From Neobacillus notoginsengisoli (lineage in GTDB: Bacteria > Bacillota > Bacilli > Bacillales > Cytobacillaceae), in contig NZ_QWEG01000010.1 of the NCBI RefSeq assembly GCF_003515685.1, forward strand, positions 62,001 through 126,000: 64,000 nt of DNA, written 5' to 3'. The translations under genes and the position numbers were made by a program. Shown here in pieces: positions 1 through 7,260 of the stretch (position 1 is its first letter; every line of letters starts with the position of its first letter). The notes under the pieces are model-generated. The model made no database searches. It saw only the letters and a program-made list of their open reading frames with translations, and was not told the DNA's origin.

Positions 1-113
1 GGCTTATCAAGATGATGGAGGAGAAGTTCGTATGTATCGTCGGTTTCCGTTAAAGCCAAGTCACCGCCCAGGCCTTTAATTTTTTGGCTAATAAAAGTTT
101 TCCAGCTGCTCAT
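1..113 (-). CDS. Hypothetical protein, N-terminal fragment
   Basis: An open frame on the minus strand starts with ATG at 113 and runs off the left edge, so only about 37 residues are visible (beginning MSSWKTFISQ). A strong ribosome binding site, AAAAGGAGGG, sits just upstream at about 119-127. A TATAAT-like -10 box lies at 142-147 on the minus strand but has no convincing -35. No family is recognisable in this short piece. The gene is divergent from galE. Existence is fairly sure because of the binding site and start; function is unknown. Confidence 0.6.
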   Translation of the reverse strand, partial: MSSWKTFISQKIKGLGGDLALTETDDTYELLLHHLDK

Positions 114-441
114 ACCTGCCCTCCTTTTAATGTGGAATCTTATTATATGTATCTATCAATAAGTATAGTATAAATTTTCCAGTAAGGTTTGTAAACAATA
201 GTGAGGCCGATTCAGCAAGGTTCATTCAAACAACTCTTCTCATTTTGTAACAGTCTTCTTTTCATAGAGAAAACTAACTTTTCAAACTATTATTAGTTCC
301 ATTATACAGTAACAATGAAATTACTTACAAAAAATTCAAATATTAATGAAGTACGGATAAACTTAAGAGCGGTTTGTGTTATAGTAAAATTGCCAAAACA
401 ATCATAAAGAGTTTTAAATAAATGTAGAGGGTGATTTGTCA
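114..441. promoter_or_regulatory. Divergent intergenic region upstream of galE
   Basis: About 330 AT-rich bases separate the leftmost minus-strand gene from galE. No open frame of note is visible. A TATAGT box at 380-385 could be the -10 of galE, but its -35 is not convincing, and a TATAAT on the other strand at 142-147 could serve the leftward gene. No riboswitch or clear hairpin was recognised. Confidence 0.35.
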
Positions 442-1437
442 GTGAATATCCTTGTAACAGGCGGAGCCGGCTATATTGGTTCCCATACTTGTGTGGCCTT
501 GCTGGAAGCCGGGTACAATGTCATCATTGCCGATAACTTTAGCAATTGCAATCCGGATAATATTGAAAGAATCATGCGGATTACAAGTAAAAAGGTAGAG
601 TTCTATGAAATTGACGTAACAAATGTTGAATCGGTAGACGCTATTTTCAAGGAACACAGCATACATGGGGTCATCCATTTTGCCGGTTTAAAAGCGGTCG
701 GGGAATCAGTCGAAAAGCCATTAATGTATTACAAAAATAATATTATTAGTACGTTAGTCGTGGCTGAAGCCTGCCTAAAATATGGCGTGAATAAATTTGT
801 ATTCAGCTCATCGGCCACTGTATACGGTGATAATACTGTTCCGTTTGTGGAAACAATGGATTTACTGCCGACAACGAATCCATATGGCGAAACGAAAGCG
901 ATGAGTGAAAGGATTTTAGCGGATATAGCGGAGGCAAATCCCGCTTTTTCCGTTTCCCTATTAAGATACTTTAATCCGGTTGGGGCGCACGAAAGCGGGC
1001 TGATTGGCGAAGCACCGAATGGCATACCGAATAATCTGATGCCCTATGTCACCCAAGTGGCCAAGGGTAAGCTTGAAAAGCTGCGGGTTTTTGGGAATGA
1101 TTACCCAACGCAGGATGGTACCGGAGTCAGGGACTACATCCATGTCGTTGACTTGGCGGATGGACATGTAGCTGCATTGAACAACCTCTCGAACGGAGTT
1201 CATATTTACAATCTCGGAACAGGTCAGGGAACAAGTGTATTGGAGATCATTGAAGCTTTTGAAAAGGCCAACGGAATCAACGTTCCTTATGAAATTGTGG
1301 AGCGGAGGCCGGGGGACATCGCCAGCTGCTACGCGGACACAGCCAAAGCCAGGGAGGAACTCGGCTGGACGGCAAAACGGGATCTCGTTGCGATGTGTCG
1401 GGATGCCTGGCGGTTTGAGAAGAATGATATGGAGTAA
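442..1437 (+). CDS. galE: UDP-glucose 4-epimerase GalE
   Basis: GalE interconverts UDP-glucose and UDP-galactose (or the GlcNAc/GalNAc forms) in the cytoplasm and supplies sugars for wall polymers. The product of about 331 residues begins NILVTGGAGYIGSH, the NAD-binding Rossmann loop. The SSSATVYG segment and YGETK (Tyr148 and Lys152 from this start) are the extended-SDR catalytic residues. Two starts are possible: TTG at 436 and GTG at 442. The AGAGGGTGAT binding site at 426-435 is better spaced for GTG 442, which also gives the usual short GalE N-terminus. A bidirectional terminator follows at once, so the gene is probably transcribed alone. Family assignment is very sure; substrate preference cannot be read from sequence. 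Confidence 0.95.
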   Translation: MNILVTGGAGYIGSHTCVALLEAGYNVIIADNFSNCNPDNIERIMRITSKKVEFYEIDVTNVESVDAIFKEHSIHGVIHFAGLKAVGESVEKPLMYYKNNIISTLVVAEACLKYGVNKFVFSSSATVYGDNTVPFVETMDLLPTTNPYGETKAMSERILADIAEANPAFSVSLLRYFNPVGAHESGLIGEAPNGIPNNLMPYVTQVAKGKLEKLRVFGNDYPTQDGTGVRDYIHVVDLADGHVAALNNLSNGVHIYNLGTGQGTSVLEIIEAFEKANGINVPYEIVERRPGDIASCYADTAKAREELGWTAKRDLVAMCRDAWRFEKNDME

Positions 1438-1443
1438 GGCAAA

Positions 1444-1489
1444 AAACAAGGCCGCAGCCAAATTAAATTGGTGTGCGGCCTTGTTTTTT
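1444..1489. terminator. Bidirectional terminator between galE and LCP gene
   Basis: A perfect 10-bp stem, CAAGGCCGCA with TGCGGCCTTG (1447-1456 and 1474-1483), is flanked by an A-run on the left and a T-run on the right, so it can end both galE and the convergent LCP gene. Confidence 0.85.
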
Positions 1490-2420
1490 ATGAGGACTGG
1501 CTAATTTCCAGGTGGGATTTTAGTTCCTGCTGGATCATCTGTTGTTCATTTTCGGGAACTAAAAAATAATAGATTTTATTCATTAGTTTACCGCTCCCTT
1601 TCAGCTCAAGCTGCTGGACGTTTTTGCCGGCAGCTTTGTAATTCTTCTGGATGCCGACCATTTCCTCAAAAGTTAGATTCGTCCTGACATTCTTGCCCAG
1701 CGCCCCGAAAATGTCCCCGAAGTTGGCCAGGTTCTGGAAAGATGCCCCTCTCGTAATGACCGCTTGAATAATGTCCCTTTGCCGGTTTTGCCGGCCGAAG
1801 TCACCCCGCGGGTCCTCATAGCGCATCCGCGCAAAGGCAAGGGCGGAATCCCCGTTCAGGTTAACCTCACCTTTCGGGAAGGATTCCCCGCCTGAGGAAA
1901 ATTCAAACGAGTTGTTGAGTTTAATGCCACCGACGGCATCTACAATGTCCTTGAATCCCTCCATATTTATTTGAACATAGTAATCAATCGGGATGTCGAG
2001 GAACTGTTCAACTGTGTCGATTGACATTTCCACCCCGCCAAATGCATAGGCGTGGTTTATTTTATCCTCTTTGCCTCTTCCGACAATCTCTGTCCGTGTA
2101 TCACGCGGAATGCTGAGCATTTTCATCGAACCCTGCTTCTGGTTAACGGTCAGGACAATCATAGAATCGGAACGGCCCCGGTCGCCTTCACGCTCATCCA
2201 CTCCAAGCATAAGGACGGAAAAAGGATCCTGTTTCCCGAAAGTGATTTCTTCATCCCTTTTCGGGGATTTGTCCCGGTCGATGGGCTGATGCATTGTCCC
2301 AACAGCCTTCGTTAAGGATCTATACACAGTAAAGGCGTATGTTCCCACGGCCAAAAACACAATCAGCAGAGAAATGAACAGGATTTTCAGCCAACTTTTC
2401 TTTTTCTTATCAGGTCTCAT
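1488..2420 (-). CDS. LCP family glycopolymer-peptidoglycan ligase (TagT/U/V, LytR type)
   Basis: LytR-CpsA-Psr proteins transfer lipid-linked teichoic acids or capsular glycans to peptidoglycan outside the membrane. This 310-residue protein has a basic N-terminus, one membrane segment at about 14-32, and an LCP domain with the characteristic DPFSVLMLGVDER, GRSDSMIVLTVN, SIPRDTRTEI, KINHAYAFGG and ARMRYEDPRGDFGRQNRQ segments carrying the pyrophosphate-binding Arg and Asp residues. GGAGGGG precedes ATG 2420. It is closely similar along its length to the LCP protein at 30717-31664, so the two look like duplicates. Family is certain; which polymer it ligates is inference from the surrounding wall-glycan locus. 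Confidence 0.93.
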   Translation of the reverse strand: MRPDKKKKSWLKILFISLLIVFLAVGTYAFTVYRSLTKAVGTMHQPIDRDKSPKRDEEITFGKQDPFSVLMLGVDEREGDRGRSDSMIVLTVNQKQGSMKMLSIPRDTRTEIVGRGKEDKINHAYAFGGVEMSIDTVEQFLDIPIDYYVQINMEGFKDIVDAVGGIKLNNSFEFSSGGESFPKGEVNLNGDSALAFARMRYEDPRGDFGRQNRQRDIIQAVITRGASFQNLANFGDIFGALGKNVRTNLTFEEMVGIQKNYKAAGKNVQQLELKGSGKLMNKIYYFLVPENEQQMIQQELKSHLEISQSS

Positions 2421-2547
2421 GTTTCCCCTCCAAAGTAAACGCTTTTAATAGAATACCAGAAAATTGAAACTGCGACCATATGGCTGTTGAATTTGTCAAA
2501 AAAAAATACCTATAGCCGCCTTTGTCTTCATTTAACCCTATGGACAA

Positions 2548-2580
2548 AAAAAGACGTCCGTAGAGGACGCCTGTTTTTTA
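2548..2580 (-). terminator. Terminator after LysM-NlpC/P60 gene
   Basis: On the minus strand an imperfect stem (AGGCGTCC with GGACGTCT) just past the stop codon is followed by a run of T residues, as expected of a Rho-independent terminator. Confidence 0.7.
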
Positions 2581-3675
2581 ATAGAATCGTTTAAAGCTTT
2601 CAAAATGTTTTTTGTAGTAGGACTGATCCAAATTCGTGATAATGACGCCCTTTTCAGAGGCATGGATGAACTGGTTGTCTCCTACATAGATCCCGACATG
2701 GGAAATGCCCTTTTTATAAGTATTCTCGAAGAATACCAGATCGCCAGGCTTTGGTGCATCTACATAATAAGAGCGGTTATAGTAGCCATCAGCTGAAAAC
2801 CTGTTCATCTTCTTGCCTGCCTGGTTGTACACATAGTAGATGAATCCGCTGCAGTCAAAGCCTCCTGGTGCCGAACCTCCCCAAACATAAGGGGTTCCAA
2901 GCATTTCCTTTGCTTTGGCAATGACTACGGCTGCATCACCCTCTGCGGCAGGCGGGGCGGAAACCGTTGGAGCGGGAGCGGCCTGAACAGCCCCTGGCAC
3001 CTGCAACACTTGGCCGATCCGGATTAGATCGGACGTCAGCTTGTTCAATGCCTTCAGTTCAGAAACCGTGGTTTTAAACTGAATGCTGATCCTTCCGAGA
3101 GTATCGCCACTTTTAACGGTATAAGTCTGGTACTTGGCTGGTGCTGCCGGTGTAGGTGCCGGTTGGGCTGGCTTTACCGGAGCCGGGGCGGCAGGTTTTG
3201 GCGTTACCGGCTGGCTAGGCGTAGCTGGCGCCGAAACAGTCAATTTTTGCCCAATTAAAATCAAATCCGACTTTAGGTTGTTCCACTTCTTCAAGTCCGC
3301 GACAGTCGTCTTTTTAGCAATGGCAATCTTCCCAAGAGTATCTCCCTTAACCACAGTGTAAACGGCACCCGGAGCAGATGCGGAAGCACTTGCAGGAGGC
3401 GCTTGTGGAACAGGATTCGGTTTAATCGTAACCGTTTGTTTTGCAGAAGGAACTGCTAGCTTTTGGTTAATGAAAATCAAATCAGATCTCAAGCCGTTTA
3501 CTGTTTTGAGATCCTTTACATTCGTCTTATATATAAGTGCAATTTTTGATAATGTATCGCCCTTTTTGACTATGTATTGAGTCGTTGAAGCAGAAGCATG
3601 TGTGGAATAGGCAGCAGACAGTATAGCAACCGAGGCAAATGTCGTGGCAACTTTTACTTTTAAATTCACTTTCAT
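2578..3675 (-). CDS. Secreted peptidoglycan endopeptidase, three LysM plus NlpC/P60
   Basis: This is a wall hydrolase that probably cleaves the stem-peptide gamma-D-Glu-diaminopimelate bond, like LytE/LytF/CwlS. A signal peptide (about 1-29, ending THASAS) is followed by three LysM peptidoglycan-binding modules at about 33-76, 105-148 and 184-227. Pro/Ala-rich linkers separate them. A C-terminal NlpC/P60 domain carries the Cys of FDCSGF (about 275), His of SHVGIY (326) and His of QFIHAS (338). A longer frame opens at 3699, but ATG 3675 is preferred because GGGGTGAT lies just upstream and gives a normal signal peptide of 365 residues in all. A TAAAAT box with a TG extension upstream is a weak promoter candidate. 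Confidence 0.93.
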   Translation of the reverse strand: MKVNLKVKVATTFASVAILSAAYSTHASASTTQYIVKKGDTLSKIALIYKTNVKDLKTVNGLRSDLIFINQKLAVPSAKQTVTIKPNPVPQAPPASASASAPGAVYTVVKGDTLGKIAIAKKTTVADLKKWNNLKSDLILIGQKLTVSAPATPSQPVTPKPAAPAPVKPAQPAPTPAAPAKYQTYTVKSGDTLGRISIQFKTTVSELKALNKLTSDLIRIGQVLQVPGAVQAAPAPTVSAPPAAEGDAAVVIAKAKEMLGTPYVWGGSAPGGFDCSGFIYYVYNQAGKKMNRFSADGYYNRSYYVDAPKPGDLVFFENTYKKGISHVGIYVGDNQFIHASEKGVIITNLDQSYYKKHFESFKRFY

Positions 3676-3810
3676 AATCACCCCAAGAATTTTAGTCATA
3701 AGGATATTTTACCATATTAATAGCACTTATTGGGACTAAATCCGATAATATTAGACATTTTTCCTTAAAACGCATCCAGAAATTACCCTTACTTCCTCTT
3801 AAAGTTATGA

Positions 3811-3839
3811 TTGTGCATAGTCTTCCAGCCGATTATAAT
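3811..3839 (+). promoter_or_regulatory. Sigma-A promoter for acidic surface protein operon
   Basis: TTGTGC (3811-3816) and a perfect TATAAT (3834-3839) are separated by exactly 17 bases and lie about 40 bases upstream of the ATG at 3881. Confidence 0.8.
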
Positions 3840-3880
3840 GAAAGAGCAGTACACAAAAAAATGGTAAAAGGGAGTACGAA

Positions 3881-4927
3881 ATGAGAAAAATCGGGGTCTA
3901 TTTTCTAGCAATTCTATTAGTTGTCGGTCTGTTCCCACAAATGTCGCTTGCTGCAACAAATCCTCAATTTGACAAGGACTTGGAAGCGTATTTAAAGGAA
4001 GTTAGCGAAATTCGCGGGTTCGAAGTAACAAAGGATCATATTGAGTATTCATTATCTCTCTATGATGAAAGCATGGAAGACTATGCTTCTGTTGCCGATT
4101 TGAAAGAAAGCCTAGGAGAAGTCATCAAGGCAGACCTTAGTAATCTTGAAGAAATTTACGAGGAATATGACCTTGATGAAGCTGGATTGAAAGCGCTTCT
4201 TAAGGACGAATATGATGAAGACCTCGAAGATTACGTATTTCTGTTCGACTTGCACATGACTGTTTCTTCCGCTCTTTACCCTGAGGGAGATTTTCCTGTA
4301 GATATAGATCCGGAAGAGCTGGCAAAAGAATTGGCAGCCCTGCTTGAAGAAGAATTCGATTTAACGGAGCAGGAAGTGACAAACTTTATCAATCATTTTA
4401 GATCTATTAAAGAAAAATTGGAAAAGCCTGAGACTATGGAACAACTTGAAGCGCTCGCAGAGCGGATGATGGCTTTTGAGGATTTTACAGAAGTGGATGA
4501 ACTCACTTCCGCTCAGATTGCCGAATTGCTTGATATTTATAATGAATTCCTGAATATCTTTGAGTTAAAAGCAGAGTTTTCCCTAATAAAAGGTGGTACC
4601 GAAACACCACTTTCCCTAATGGATATGATGAAAATGAAAGAGCTTGTCAACGCAAAATTAAGGATTAGTTTCTATAATTTAAAAGGCGATTTCCTTGGCG
4701 ATATTATCATTACTGGAGAAATGGTCGACTCCGGCACAATCATTGATACAGGAAAGAAAATCGAAAAAGCAACGGAAAAAGCAAAAGGTTCCAAGGCCCC
4801 TGTAAAGAAGACGGTCAAAGGCGGAAAGCTCCCGAATACAGCTTCTGATTACGGCCAAAATGCACTGCTTGGTTTAGCCCTTTTTGCAGCCGGATTCGTC
4901 CTTTTCCGTAAAGTAAGGGTCAGATAA
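3881..4927 (+). CDS. Processed acidic surface protein with LPNTA sorting signal
   Basis: This is a 348-residue exported wall protein. A signal peptide (about 1-24, ending SLAA) precedes a strongly acidic, mostly helical body rich in Glu, Asp and Leu. The C-terminus holds LPNTA at 317-321, a hydrophobic segment and a basic RKVRVR tail: a sortase signal of the class D type (LPNTA rather than LPXTG). From memory of the family, Bacillaceae carry a 'processed acidic surface protein' group paired with a dedicated sortase, and the sortase gene follows directly here with no gap. Function after anchoring is unknown. The upstream sigma-A promoter at 3811-3839 probably drives both genes. Confidence 0.85.
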   Translation: MRKIGVYFLAILLVVGLFPQMSLAATNPQFDKDLEAYLKEVSEIRGFEVTKDHIEYSLSLYDESMEDYASVADLKESLGEVIKADLSNLEEIYEEYDLDEAGLKALLKDEYDEDLEDYVFLFDLHMTVSSALYPEGDFPVDIDPEELAKELAALLEEEFDLTEQEVTNFINHFRSIKEKLEKPETMEQLEALAERMMAFEDFTEVDELTSAQIAELLDIYNEFLNIFELKAEFSLIKGGTETPLSLMDMMKMKELVNAKLRISFYNLKGDFLGDIIITGEMVDSGTIIDTGKKIEKATEKAKGSKAPVKKTVKGGKLPNTASDYGQNALLGLALFAAGFVLFRKVRVR

Positions 4928-5590
4928 GTGGGAAATCGTAAAAGGCGGACAGGAAGGGGAGTCCAGAAAAGACGCTGGATTCTCCTCTCCTTGGCTGTTT
5001 TCATGCTGCTGTTTGGAGCTTGGTTCACTACAACCAATGTTTACAAGTTTGCCAAAGGCTACTTAACGTATAAAGTTTCAGCATCAAAGCCAGTTGAAAA
5101 AAAGCAGGAAAATGAAAAGCAGGAAGAAAAAAAGGATCCCCGACCTGTGAAAAAGCAGCTTTATTCTAGGCAGCCGGAAATCGGCGAAGAGATCGGGAGC
5201 CTGTATATTCCGAAATTGGATGCAACTCTCCCAATCTATCATGGGACAAATGAAGATGAGCTTGAAAAAGGGGTAGGCCATTACGCAGATAGTGTCCTTC
5301 CTGGCGAAAAGGATAACTCTGTCCTTTCAGGCCATCGTGATACAGTTTTCAGGAAACTTGGCGAAGTAGGCGTGGGAGATATGCTTGTCGTCACGACCGA
5401 AGCCGGTAAATTTGAATACAAAGTCAGGAAGGTCCGGATTGTGGATGCGGATGACCGGACGGTGATTGTCCCAAAACCAAGGGCTATGCTGACGGTGACA
5501 ACTTGCTATCCATTTAATTTCATCGGGAACGCACCTGATCGATATATACTGTCGGCTTTTCTCGTAACATCAGAATTAAACGAAAAATAA
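4928..5590 (+). CDS. srtD: Class D sortase
   Basis: The 220-residue transpeptidase would cleave LPNTA between Thr and Ala and anchor the upstream protein to the wall. It has a basic N-terminus, a membrane anchor at about 17-35, a charged Lys/Glu linker (52-75) and a sortase beta-barrel. The catalytic residues are all present: His136 (SGHRDT), Cys193 (TTCYPF) and Arg205 (APDRYIL). The GTG start touches the stop codon of the acidic protein gene (TAA then GTG), so translation is likely coupled. A terminator follows at 5617. The dedicated pairing is strongly implied by adjacency; the class D label rests on the LPNTA substrate and the TTCYPF context. Confidence 0.9.
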   Translation: MGNRKRRTGRGVQKRRWILLSLAVFMLLFGAWFTTTNVYKFAKGYLTYKVSASKPVEKKQENEKQEEKKDPRPVKKQLYSRQPEIGEEIGSLYIPKLDATLPIYHGTNEDELEKGVGHYADSVLPGEKDNSVLSGHRDTVFRKLGEVGVGDMLVVTTEAGKFEYKVRKVRIVDADDRTVIVPKPRAMLTVTTCYPFNFIGNAPDRYILSAFLVTSELNEK

Positions 5591-5616
5591 ATAGCAAGAT
5601 ACCTTTGCAATTGTAA

Positions 5617-5644
5617 GGCGGTTATTTGAGAACCGTCTTTTTTT
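5617..5644 (+). terminator. Terminator after sortase
   Basis: GGCGGTT pairs with AACCGTC (5617-5623 and 5631-5637) and is followed by seven T residues. Confidence 0.8.
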
Positions 5645-5666
5645 ATTGTAAAAATAATAAAATGAG

Positions 5667-5692
5667 TGAAAGAAGTGTAGTGAATTTACGAC
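5667..5692 (+). promoter_or_regulatory. Candidate ECF-sigma autoregulatory promoter
   Basis: TGAAAG (5667-5672) and CGAC (5689-5692) are 16 bases apart, about 35 bases upstream of the sigma-factor gene. This matches the sigma-X/sigma-W style of promoter (TGAAAC or TGTAAC, then CGAC or CGTA) and suggests the sigma factor transcribes its own operon. No sigma-A promoter of similar quality is seen in the same gap. Confidence 0.55.
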
Positions 5693-5725
5693 TAATTTAG
5701 CAGATGAAGAGAATGGGGGATCTCT

Positions 5726-6229
5726 ATGGCTGCCTCAGGGATTAATCAATTGTTTAGTATGTACAGCAATGATGTTTATCATTATATTGGTTACCTTATC
5801 GGTTTTGATGAAGCTGAAGATCTCGAACAGGAGGTTTTTATCCGCGCATTTTACTCTTGGGAGTCTTATAGAGGGGAATCCAGCCGGAAAACATGGCTTC
5901 TTTCGATTGCCAGACATACTGCGGCAGATGAACTGCGTAAGCGGAAGAGAAAAAAGATCATAAGGAATCTCCCGTTGGCTGATAGGCAGATTGCTGATTT
6001 GGGCAATACCCCTGATATTCTGTACGAAATAAATGAGACGAATAAAGAACTGTATATGGCTATACTGCGGCTGAAAGAAAGCTACAGGCAGGTTGTTATC
6101 TTAAGGGGAATCCAAGAGATGTCAGTTCAAGAGACAGCAGAAATTCTAAACTGGAGGCCGGAGAAAGTCAATATCACCTTGCATCGCGCCTTGCACGCTC
6201 TAAAAAAGGAGAAGGAGAGGTTCCTATAA
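5726..6229 (+). CDS. ECF-type RNA polymerase sigma factor (SigX-like)
   Basis: The 167-residue protein has the two domains of extracytoplasmic-function sigma factors. Region 2 spans about 8-75 (AEDLEQEVFIRAFYSWESY, then KTWLLSIARHTAADELRKRKR, which binds the -10). Region 4 spans about 110-165 (LRLKESYRQVVILRGIQEMS, then a helix-turn-helix with LHRALHALKK). It most resembles B. subtilis SigX in layout and in the SSRKTWLLSIARH segment, but is shorter. A GGGGGA site precedes ATG 5726. The stop codon overlaps the start of the next gene, a membrane protein in the usual anti-sigma position. The regulon is unknown, though a cell-envelope role fits the neighbourhood. Confidence 0.92.
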   Translation: MAASGINQLFSMYSNDVYHYIGYLIGFDEAEDLEQEVFIRAFYSWESYRGESSRKTWLLSIARHTAADELRKRKRKKIIRNLPLADRQIADLGNTPDILYEINETNKELYMAILRLKESYRQVVILRGIQEMSVQETAEILNWRPEKVNITLHRALHALKKEKERFL

Positions 6230-7173
6230 TGGAAAAAGAGGAATTGGAAATCATGTCCCAGTTAAAAGAGCTCCCTAAAACAGGAATGAAATCACAGGTT
6301 AGGCAGCGAATGCAACTCACATTGCTAAACCTTGAAATGAATTCGGCAGGCAGAAAAGCTCAAAGAATAAAAAAATATGGAGTATTATTTGCCGGGGCAG
6401 CCGCTATATTTCTATCAATCATTCTGGTTTCTGACCTTACCAGCCTCCACACAACTACTGATAGCACGAAAGATGCCGGCAAGAGCAGGGAAATTTTGCA
6501 GATGGATCCGGACGAAAAACTGTCTTATTTGGGGGAAGGAATCCAACTTGGAATGAGTAAAAGCGAGGTTGAGAGCATTTTGGGCTCAGGTGCGGAAAAG
6601 AGTGAAGAAAAGTGGGAACCGTTCAAGCATTGGGTGTACGTGAAAGGGACTAAAGCTGAAGAGGAAAGATCAATATCTTCAAAAGGAATAACTAGTTCCA
6701 CGTCAGGGAGAAACCAATTCATCTTAAAGGATGGCAGAAAAGTGCTTTTTCTTTACTGGGACAAACAGGAAAGGCTTTCTGATATTTCAATCTGTTATAG
6801 AGAAAGGGATACTGAGGATTTCCAAACCTTCAAAATGGGTTCTGGTATCCAGGGATTTAATATGTATGATGGTTGCGGATTTGACGGCTATCCTATTGTT
6901 TCACCAGATGGAGTGGTCTATTTTTTAGAGGAAATTGAGATTGAGAAACTTAATCTGTCCACGGAGAAAGCCAGGGAGTATATGATCAACCTTACAAAAA
7001 AAGATGGACATCCAACCAATATCGTAATGGGGCATCAAACAGGGAGCGACCAGGAAGTGTTCCGTTATTTGCACACGGGCGATAAAGTAAAAATATGGGG
7101 CGGCGGGCTGATGGAATCCTCTCCGGCTCGAATGATGGTGGAAAAGCTGATGATTTTAGAAAATGGCCAATAA
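6229..7173 (+). CDS. Putative membrane anti-sigma factor
   Basis: The 314-residue protein overlaps the sigma gene (TAATG), which is typical of a cognate anti-sigma factor. It has a cytoplasmic N-terminus of about 45 residues, one membrane segment at about 47-66 (VLFAGAAAIFLSIILVSDL), and an extracytoplasmic domain of about 245 residues. No zinc HxxxCxxC motif is visible in the N-terminus, so it is not a ZAS-type anti-sigma factor. The outer domain (for example GIQLGMSKSEVESILG) is not one I recognise beyond a weak SmpA/OmlA-like look, and could be a sensor. The role is inferred from position and topology. A strong bidirectional terminator lies downstream. Confidence 0.7.
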   Translation: MEKEELEIMSQLKELPKTGMKSQVRQRMQLTLLNLEMNSAGRKAQRIKKYGVLFAGAAAIFLSIILVSDLTSLHTTTDSTKDAGKSREILQMDPDEKLSYLGEGIQLGMSKSEVESILGSGAEKSEEKWEPFKHWVYVKGTKAEEERSISSKGITSSTSGRNQFILKDGRKVLFLYWDKQERLSDISICYRERDTEDFQTFKMGSGIQGFNMYDGCGFDGYPIVSPDGVVYFLEEIEIEKLNLSTEKAREYMINLTKKDGHPTNIVMGHQTGSDQEVFRYLHTGDKVKIWGGGLMESSPARMMVEKLMILENGQ

Positions 7174-7215
7174 ACTAAAGAGAAAGCTAAATGAGTCTCG
7201 GTGAAAAAGTTATTA

Positions 7216-7251
7216 AAAAGGACATCTGAAAACTTTTTCAGATGTCCTTTT
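7216..7251. terminator. Bidirectional terminator (anti-sigma / carboxypeptidase)
   Basis: A perfect 16-bp stem (7216-7231 with 7236-7251, core AAGGACATCTG / CAGATGTCCTT) with A- and T-rich arms ends both convergent genes. Confidence 0.9.
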
Positions 7252-7260
7252 CTATGAATA

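Noticed and set aside
961-1461. Long minus-strand open frame opposite galE
   Set aside because: It lies wholly within galE, has no ribosome site and no protein-like motifs; galE is certain.
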